Part shown: positions 56,298 through 64,000 of the stretch, in pieces
Layout of the letters: every line of letters begins with the position of its first letter
Numbering within the stretch: the first letter of the stretch is position 1
Source: Galeopsis tetrahit
Taxonomy: Eukaryota > Streptophyta > Magnoliopsida > Lamiales > Lamiaceae
Reading direction: 5' to 3'
Assembly: GCA_963675135.1 (NCBI GenBank)
Contig: OY776125.1
Span: 48,762,513-48,826,512, forward strand
DNA length: 64,000 nt
Position numbers and translations under genes: made by a program
Notes under the pieces: generated by a model
What the model was told of the DNA's origin: nothing
Databases searched by the model: none
The model's input: the letters and a program-made list of their open reading frames with translations, nothing else

Positions 56298-57972
56298 TGT
56301 TGGTCCCTGAACGAGTAGTGAATGGGATTAAAGTCTAGAGGGGAGGGGTGAATAAACTTTAAAACTTTTTAATCAAAGATTGGGAAACCTCTTCTGATTG
56401 CTATGTCTTCTGGACTACAAGTCTGCTGGTCCAGAAGACAATAGTTATCTGATGGAGTGGTTTGTATGCGGAAGTGAGTAGGCCTTTTTATTTAGACTCG
56501 TTCTTATGAATAACCAATTACTTGTTTGTAGAAAATACTCAGCTGGTGCTGGTTTGAAAGATATGGCCTTGTTTATAAAGATGATTTAAATCATAGTATG
56601 CACTGTATAAAGTATAAATAAACTAAAGGTAAAGTGCAATAAATAAATGACACCGTCGATTTATAGTGGTTCGGATATACGTTCCTACGTCCACTCTCAC
56701 GTTCTAAACGTGATGTTTAATCCCTTTAATTTCCCGAAAATTACAAGGGCTTGTCCTTTATAGTCCCAAGGTTAGGACTTTGAGATCTGAGCAGTCCCGA
56801 ACTGCTACAGTCTCCACAAGTGATTGGGAGCACTTGCACTCTTACAGGGGTTCAAAAACTTAACCTTATGGAGGGGGTTTTGGGGTTTTTGAATGGATCC
56901 AACTAATGGTTCAAGCTTATAGATTGCTTAACCACTGTGCCTAAATCAAAGAATATACAATATGTATTGGATTCAGGTTCTTTTGTTGGATGAAGAGATA
57001 ACTTAAGAGCTAAAAGGTGTTCTAGTACTTTTCTAGGCTCTTGAGAATTCTTGACAAAGTGTTGCTGATTGAATTTCTTGCTTGATTAGCTTCAGAATTC
57101 TTGCGTGTTCTCTCTTGTTTGTTCTTCTTCATCCTCTTGTATTTATATGGAGGATTGATGCAACTAGCCGTTGGAGTTGACTAGTCGTTGGCAATCTTTC
57201 CTTGTGTGCTTGCTTAATTCCTTGATTCCAGCCGCTTTGATCTTGATTGCTTCAAATCTGGGATCGTGTCAATCTTCTAAGTAAGGTAAGTCTGCATTTG
57301 AATTACACATGATGACTTTGGAATCAGCCGAGTCTTTGACGAGCTACTAGTCTACTGATCTTCTAGAGGTCTGGTCAACTCGTCTGGCCTAGAGGAGTTT
57401 GTACTCGGATATCAGATGAGTACTTCCTCTTCTGATCTGGGAAAAAGCTTGTACTGACTCTAGCCATCAATGACTTGGACTTTATCAGCTAAGAAGGTAT
57501 ACAAGCACCTTGCTGATGTTTAGAGGATCTTCTAGTCTTCATGTCTTCTACTCTTCATATCTTGAGATAGCGCATGTAGGCTCTGAATGTGCCAATCAGC
57601 TGAGTTACATACAACTGATTACACAAGACTAGACTTAGCTTAAGCTGATCTATACAGATATCAGCTGATCCTATTACATGTGTTTATAAACTCTAAGTGT
57701 TTTGGCCATCAAAACTATACTATCATCCGTAGGGGCTTAGGGTGAATTTACATCCCAACAATTTCCCCCTTTTTGATGAAGCCAAAACTAAACTTGATAA
57801 ATGCTCTAAAAATATGGTAAGAGTTTATAAAGCACCACATGTTATCTCTGATGAAGACAGTGAGAATTTGTCTTGTGAGCAAAAAGAACTATTACTTGTA
57901 TAGAATGTTTGGAATTTTCATAGATTACAAGTGTTAGTGTCTTAGAGCTTCTTGAGTAGTCTTCATCAGGTG
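56298..57972 (-). mobile_element. Copia (SIRE-like) LTR inserted in Athila gag-pol
   Basis: The LTR spans 56298-57760: it starts TGTTGGTCCCTGAACG, ends TACATCCCAACA and contains GATTTATAGTGGTTCG near 56657. It is followed by ATTTCCCCCTTTTTGATGAA, identical to the polypurine side of the element at 44611, so the orientation is minus. About 210 bp of internal sequence follow. No complete element is present; the rest was lost. Confidence 0.8.
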
Positions 57973-58475
57973 TTGGGATATATATATCCCTAGTTTAGTT
58001 TTGATAAACCAAATCAAACATGTAATATGATAAGTTGTATTGTATAAACAACTTTATTATACATCTTGTAATAGATAGGACTCTGGTTAGAAGAGAAGAC
58101 TTGTCATTTGTCAATGCTCAAGAAGAAAAGAGAAGACTTGTCAATGCTCAAGAAGAGAAGAGAAGACTTGTCAATGCTCAAGAAGAGAAGAGAAGACCAA
58201 GACCAGAAGTCTCCTGATAAGATGAGTTGAACTCATCTTATAGGATAAGAAGAGTAGAAGTCTTCTTACACCAGCAGAGTAGAAGTCTTCTTACCAGCAG
58301 AGTAGAAGTCTTCTTACCAGCAGAGTAGAAGTCTTCTTACACAAGCAAAGTAGAAGTCATCTTACACAATTAAGGGAAGACCAATCAGAGTTGAAGTCAA
58401 GGATTGGCAAGATACGTGCACAAGAAAAGAAAGTCAAAGATATGATTGAAATTACATGACAATGGTAATATTCAA
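57973..58475 (+). repeat. LTR-like fragment with two short tandem arrays
   Basis: It begins TGTTGGGATATATATATCCC, an LTR-like start. 58095-58200 holds about three and a half 30-bp units (AGAAGACTTGTCAATGCTCA...). 58255-58375 holds five 23-25-bp units (AGCAGAGTAGAAGTCTTCTT...). The right boundary with Athila protease is near 58475. Confidence 0.65.
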
Positions 58476-58477
58476 TC

Positions 58478-61400
58478 ATATCAAATCTTATGCCTTTGTC
58501 CATATTCAAAACTCTTGGTTTGGGAAAGCTCACATCGACTACGATGAGCCTTCAATTGGCGGATAGATCCATGACATACCCTTTGGGTATAGTAGAGGAT
58601 GTGTTGGTTAAAGTTGACAAGTTCATTTTTCCGGTGGACTTTGTGTTTTTGGATATGGAGGAGGACAAATACATTCCATTGATCTTGGGAAGGCCATTTT
58701 GGCAACCGGAGGGGCTATCATAAATGTGAGGAAAGGGGATTTGGAGATTCAAGTGAACAATGAGAAAGTTTTGTTCAATATCTACAAGGCCATTAAGTTT
58801 CGGGATGATGAGGATGAGGTCTTCGAGTGCAACATGATCAATAGTGTTCAAGCTTGTGTGGATATGCACATGGAGAAGAGCAACTCAAAAGATCCACTTG
58901 ACTTTTGCATAAGAAACTCTCTTACTTCACCATCTCTTACTCCTTTTGATTTTAATTATGATGAGCTTGATGATATAGAATTTTTTGAATACATGTGTTC
59001 TCTTGATGTTCTACAGGAGCTCCCAATCAAGAAGGAGGAGAAATTCATGGAGATACGACGAGAAACCAAGTTTGGGGGGGGGGGGGGTTTACTTGAAGAG
59101 TGTCAAAGATTTCCTAACAAAAATCTTGACACTTGGCCCTCATGTTTCTCGTTGGAGGCACCAAAGAATGGAGCTAAGGAGGAACCAAAAGCTCAAGAAA
59201 AAGGGAGGAAGCTAGACTTGAAACCACTTCTGGATCACTTGAGATATGCATATCTCGAACAAGGTGACCTCTTTCCGGTTATTGTTTCTTCACACTTGCA
59301 TGACATTGAGTTAGAAAAATTGCTTAGGGTGCTTAGAACGTATAAATCGACTATTGGTTGGGATATTTCGGATTTGAAGGGTATACCGGCTCATATTTGC
59401 ATGCATAAAATTAGACTAGATGAGTCTATTAAGCCTAAAGCCCAAGGTCAAAGAAGATTGAATCCCATCATGCAAGAGGTAGTGAGAAAAGAGGTGTTGA
59501 AGTGGTTAGATAATGATATAATTTTTCCCATTAGTGATAGTGAGTGGGTGAGTCCAACACAAGTGGTACCTAAGAAAGGGGGCATGACCATTGTTACAAC
59601 CGAAGCCTTAAAGGCAATTGCTACTAGGACCATTGTGGGGTGGAGAGTATGCATTGATTATCGTGTGTTGAATAATTCCACTAGGAAAGATCATTTCCCT
59701 TTGCCTTTTATTGATCAAATGTTGGATAGGATGGCGGGATACGAGTATTATTGCTTTCTTAATGGTTACTCGGGATACAATCAAATTTTGATTGATCCCA
59801 AGGACCAAGAGAAATCAACTTTTACTTGCCCTTATGGTACTTTTGCTTTTAGGAGAATGCCATTTGGATCGTGTAATGCTCCCGCCACCTTTCAACGATG
59901 TATGATGGCTATATTTCATGGCATGATTGAAAACATAATGGAGGTGATTATGGATGACTTTTCCATATTTGGTTATTGTTTTGATACATGTCTACGTAAC
60001 CTCTCTTGTGTTTTGCAAAGATGCATAGATACTAACTTGGTGCTCAATTGGGAGAAGTGCCACTTCATGGTGAAGGAAGGAATTGTGCTTGGGCACAAGG
60101 TTTCGGCTAAGGGACTTGAGGTGGATAGAGCAAAGATTGTGGTAATTGAGAAGTTACCTCCACCAACCAATGAGAAGACAGTGAGAAGTTTCCTTGGGCA
60201 TGCCGGATTTTATAGAAGATTCATCAAAGATTTTTCAAAGATAGCCAAGCCCATGTGTTCATTGTTGGAGAAAGGGGCCACTTTCATCTTTAGTGAAGAG
60301 TGTGTGAAGTCATTTGAGATATTGAAGGAGGCCTTGATCAAAGCTCCCGTGTTGGTGACACCCGATTGGAGTCAACCGTTTGAGGTCATGTGTGATGTTA
60401 GTGATTATGCCATTGGAGTAGCTTTGGGTCAAAAGAGAGACAAGCTCTTTCGTGGGATCTACTATGCAAGCAAGACCTTGAATCCGGCTCAAAAGAATTA
60501 CACCACGATGGAGAAAGAGATGCTAGCCGTGATCTATAGCTTTGATAAGTTTAGAGCGTATTTGGTGGGAGCTAAGACTATAGTGTACACGGATCACACG
60601 ACTCTCAAGTATTTGATTGAGAAGAAAGAGGCTAAACCAAGGTTGATACGATGGGTGCTCCTTTTGCAAGAGTTTGATGTGGAGATTAGAGATAGAATAG
60701 GGTGTGAGAATGTGGTGGTGGATCATCTCTCAAGACTTGAGAATGTGGAGGAAAAAGATGTCCAAGTCCCCATCAAGGAGTGGTTCCCCGATGAGCAAAT
60801 TCTTGCTATCAAAGAAGCATGTCCATGGTTTACCGACTTTGTGAATTACATAGCCACCGGAACACACCCACCAAATCTCTCATTCCATCAAAAGAAGAAG
60901 TTTTACCATGATGTCAAGTTCTATGTTTGGGAGGATCCATTCCTCTATAGATGGTGTTCGGATATGATCATGAGGAGATGCCTAGCGGAAGATGAGTGGG
61001 AAAAAGTGATTGAGGAGTGCCATTCATCCCCTTATGGAGGGCACTTTGGAGCAAACCGGACGGCCCATAAAGTTCTTCAAAGTGGTTTCTATTGGCCATC
61101 CATCTTTAGAGATTGTGAAGTTTTGTGAAGAAGTGTGATAAGTGCCAAAGGATGGGAAACATTTCAAAAAGGCATGAGATGCCTATGAAGAATGTGATTG
61201 AAGTGGAGCTCTTTGATGTGTGGGGAATAGACTTTATGGGGCCATTCCCTACTTCTCATGGATTTTCCTACATCCTTTTGGCCATTGACTATGTCTCTAG
61301 ATGGATTGAGGCCATTCCAACCACTACAAATGATGCTAAGGTGGTCCTCAACTTTTTGAGGAAGAACATTTTCACTCATTTTGGCACTCCAAGAGCACTA

Positions 61401-62102
61401 GTGAGTGATGGTGGCTCACACTTTTGCAACCGATGGCTAGATCAACTCTTGACAAAGTATGGAGTGAAGCATAGGGTGAACACACCTTATCACCCTCAAG
61501 CTAATGGACAAATGGAGCTTGCTAATCGAGAAGTGAAGCAAATCTTGGAGAAGATCGTTGGGATAAAGAGGAAGGATTGGGCCATCAAGCTAGATGCTCT
61601 TTGGGCATATCAAACCGCCTACGAGACACCTTTGGGCACATCTCCTTATCAACTTGTGTATGGTAAGTCTTGTCATCTACCCGTGGAAGTGGAGCTTAGA
61701 GCTCGTTGGGCTATCAAGGAGTTGAATTTTGATCTTAAGGCATCCGGAGAAAGAAGGAAGATGATGCTCAATGAGCTTGATGAGTTTAGGAATGAAGCCT
61801 TTGAGAACTCCAAGATTCTCAAAGAAAGGGCCAAGAAGTTTCATGACAAGATGATTGAAAGGAGGGAGTTCCAATTTGGAGAACAAGTCTTATTTTTCAA
61901 CTCAAGGTTGAGGCTATTTCCGGGCAAGTTGAAGTCAAAGTGGTCGGGGCCCTTTGTGATTAAGAATGTGACGCCCATGGGAAATGTGGAACTTATTGGT
62001 AAAGATGGAACATCCTTTGTGGTGAACGGTCAAAGAGTGAAGCACTATTTTGGAAACGAGCAACTTCGAATGGTGGAGTCGCTTCGCTTGGATGAGGCTT
62101 GA
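58478..62102 (+). pseudogene. Athila-type pol: protease, RT, RNase H, integrase
   Basis: Protease remnant: MPLSIFKTLGLGK, then VDFVFLDMEEDKYIPLILGR; its catalytic start was lost with the insertion. RT: KKGGMTIV, GWRVCIDYRVLN, DHFPLPFIDQMLDR, CFLNGYSGYNQI, FRRMPFGSCNAPATFQRCM and VIMDDFSIFG. RNase H: MCDVSDYAIG, TMEKEMLAV, YTDHTTLKYL. Integrase: HHCC spread over HSSPYGGHFG and CDKCQRMG, then WGIDFMGPFPTSHG, VSDGGSHF and HPQANGQMELANREVKQI. Two one-base losses in T-runs (near 58695 and 61121) break the frame. In RT motif A the usual Asp is Asn (AAT at 59761-59763), which should kill polymerase activity. A 14-G run lies at 59074-59087. Confidence 0.9.
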
Positions 62103-62448
62103 AAGTAGAAAGAAACCGTCCGACATAGGACGTTAAAAATAGCGCTTCTTGGGAGGCAACCCAAGGTTTTATTGCTTTCATGTTTTTATTGCTTTGATAG
62201 TTTTGATAACTTAGTTTATTTTGTAGGTATGGATGAAGAGCATTGTGGACATTATATCTTGGATAATGAAGGAGGAAGCAAAACCAACTTTGGAGAGGGG
62301 AAGCAAGTGTTGCAATGATGATCTTTGAAGAGCATTGGATGTGCAAGAAGGGAGGTAACAACTTGTAGCCCCAAACTTAGAATTTTTACATAGTAAAATT
62401 CTAAGTTTGGGGGAGTTATTTTTCTTTTATTTTTCTACTAGTTGTTAC
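62103..62448 (+). other. Athila 3' noncoding region
   Basis: Contains GCGCTTCTTGGGAGGCAACC, a motif widespread after integrase in plant gypsy elements, and a purine-rich AAGTTTGGGGGAG. No env-like ORF is present before the copia LTR starts. Confidence 0.65.
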
Positions 62449-64000
62449 TGTTGGTCCTTGATGGAGTATGACACAAGTGTATGGAGGGGGGGGGGAATGC
62501 ACTTGTGTATGCAAATTCTTTCTTTTTAAAATAGTTTGATCTTAATCAGGAGGGTTGTCTGACAACTAGCCTGAGTGAACTTCAATAGATACTTGTCCTA
62601 CTGAAAACTTATGAAGTAGTCAGTTGGATAACTATCTAAAAGAGTTGTTAAGTGCGGAATGTGGTTGACCTTTTTGAAAGAATACTCCAAGTTAATTTCT
62701 AAAAATAATCAGTTGATCAGGGACTTTGTCCAAAACAGTTTTCTTAAACTTTGCCGAGCTTACTTCTTTAAAGACTGATTTTAACAAGTAATGTGAGTAA
62801 AGAAATGAGTGCAGTAAGTAAATGACACACCAATTTATAGTGGTTCAGAGACTCAAGCTCCTACATCCACTTTCCCTGATTGAACAGGATAATTCCTTAA
62901 CAATGGAATTAGATTGTTTTATAGTGCCAAGGTGCACTGATCAACAACACTTCCTTAGTGCTTTGATCCCTAGGATAATCTGAGTCCTAGTGCTCAATCT
63001 CTCTGAGTTAAGACTTTGTTTCTCAATAACAGTCCTTAACTCCTCACTTCTACAACAAACACTACTTCACTCAATGAGGTAAGGGTTTGAGGTTTTGGTT
63101 CCAACTAATAGAGATATCCTTTACAAAAATAACAGTGTAAAGGCTTTAGGATATCTCAATGCTAAGCTTGGGATATTACAGAAAATGGCTTAGCTTTTGA
63201 AGTGATCAGGAAACTTGGGATTCTTAAGAACAGCTTTGGTTTCCTTTGATTGCTTGATAATAGTTTGATAGCAGATGGTTGGATCCTTGAATCCTTGGAT
63301 CACTTCTGAATTTATAGAGCAATTTGATCAACTATCCGTTGGAGAGATAGCATTTCAAATTGTCTATTTGCAGCTTCCTTGAAACGACTATGGAGGGCAA
63401 CCTTATATTATCCAGTGAGTAAAGGGCTCTCCAATAGTTGCTTGAATGAATGTGTTGAATTCTGAAAAATGCGGCTATGAAGACTTGTGCCAGTTTCCAA
63501 ATATGCACACTTCCCAATGATGATTGTGGCAGACTTTGTACTCTACCAACGGTCAGATGGGATAAGTGCCCTGAACATTCCTGCTGTACTTGGAATGTTC
63601 CAACATTCATTCAATTCTTCAGTCTTTAATGCTCCTAAGTCTTCAATGCTTTGTTCAGGCTTGTTGGCAATAAATGCTCCATTGAATTGGACTTCTGAGT
63701 AAGCATTATTTAATGCTCTTGATCATTCAAGACTTCAACTGATCTGTGGCTGCTCTTATCAGTGCTTGTAGCTTGTATACTTATCTTTAGCTTTCAGCCA
63801 TGCTGTCCATCTCACTAAGCTTGTACTCATAAAGTCAGCAGACTTGTCCTAAAGCACTAACAATTAACAAGCTGCCTAACATTCCAGCTTTGGACAACTA
63901 TCCTGAACTATAAATCTCACAACATTTCTGAGATTTAGACTTAAGCATTCTTACTGTCTCAACTATCTTGAGACAAGTAGACCGATGCTTACTTGATTGT
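62449..64000 (-). repeat. Copia (SIRE-like) LTR, runs off the window
   Basis: It starts TGTTGGTCCTTGATGG after GTTAC and contains CAATTTATAGTGGTTCAG near 62830, the family word shared with the LTRs at 43286 and 56298. The end is outside the window. Orientation is inferred from the other two copies. The short ORFs in it have no recognisable motif. Confidence 0.65.

Larger units (their letters stand above)
52886..62448 (+). mobile_element. Athila-type Ty3/gypsy element, interrupted
   Basis: The order is 5' LTR, PBS (TGGCGCCATTGCCGGGGAG), gag, protease, RT, RNase H and integrase. A 3' noncoding region with TTGGGAGGCAACCCA follows. Pol motifs and PBS match the Athila/Tat side of Ty3/gypsy. A copia LTR and a further LTR-like fragment interrupt gag-pol at 56298-58475, and another copia LTR cuts the 3' region at 62449. 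The 3' LTR is not in the window. Confidence 0.85.

Overview
The window is nuclear DNA from a flowering plant. The only intact host gene has plant-type GT/AG introns and encodes a plant poly(A)-binding protein. Almost everything else is plant transposable elements: Tat and Athila Ty3/gypsy, SIRE-like Ty1/copia, hAT, Mutator-type, Helitron, CACTA, Stowaway and a LINE. The accessory ORFs of the copia and Tat elements resemble proteins I associate with Lamiales genomes, so a Lamiales asterid is my best guess; this is inference from memory, not shown by the sequence.

Layout. 1-6121: the 3' part of a Tat-lineage Ty3/gypsy element (integrase, a 36-bp minisatellite, a spliced antisense accessory gene with its own TATA box, and a 3' LTR). 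It sits inside a hAT transposase (6122-7365) whose element ends near 8104. 9589-9929: an internally deleted relative of that hAT, carrying a perfect inverted copy of nearby flanking DNA. 11408-13698: a DEAD-box helicase pseudogene split by a solo LTR with a 5-bp target-site duplication. 14102-17955: a complete hAT element with 8-bp target-site duplications, containing a second nested non-autonomous hAT (17193-17920), also with an 8-bp duplication. 18765-20576: a 5'-truncated LINE with a 16-bp target-site duplication. 20600-25000: AT-rich DNA with Helitron remnants and a tRNA-like module. 25043-27262: a decayed minus-strand copy of the importin SAD2, next to a truncated FAR1-type DNA-binding domain (27317-27661).

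29738-34525 is the intact PABP gene: nine exons, 648 codons, four RRMs and a C-terminal MLLE domain. It has a TATA box, a telo-box and A-rich tracts in the leader. Its 3' flank carries a Stowaway MITE and two Mutator-type non-autonomous elements (35119-36067 and 36170-37354). The second of these contains a perfect 43-bp palindrome.

39000-43285 holds tandem repeats, a CACTA terminus and a decayed accessory ORF. 43286-50942 is a truncated minus-strand SIRE-like copia element (3' LTR, env-like/accessory ORF, RNase H, RT). 52886 to about 62448 is a plus-strand Athila-type element (5' LTR, PBS, gag, protease-RT-RNase H, integrase). It is interrupted by a copia LTR at 56298 and cut off by another at 62449. 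All element ORFs carry stops or frameshifts, so the window reads as an old nest of transposons around one housekeeping gene.
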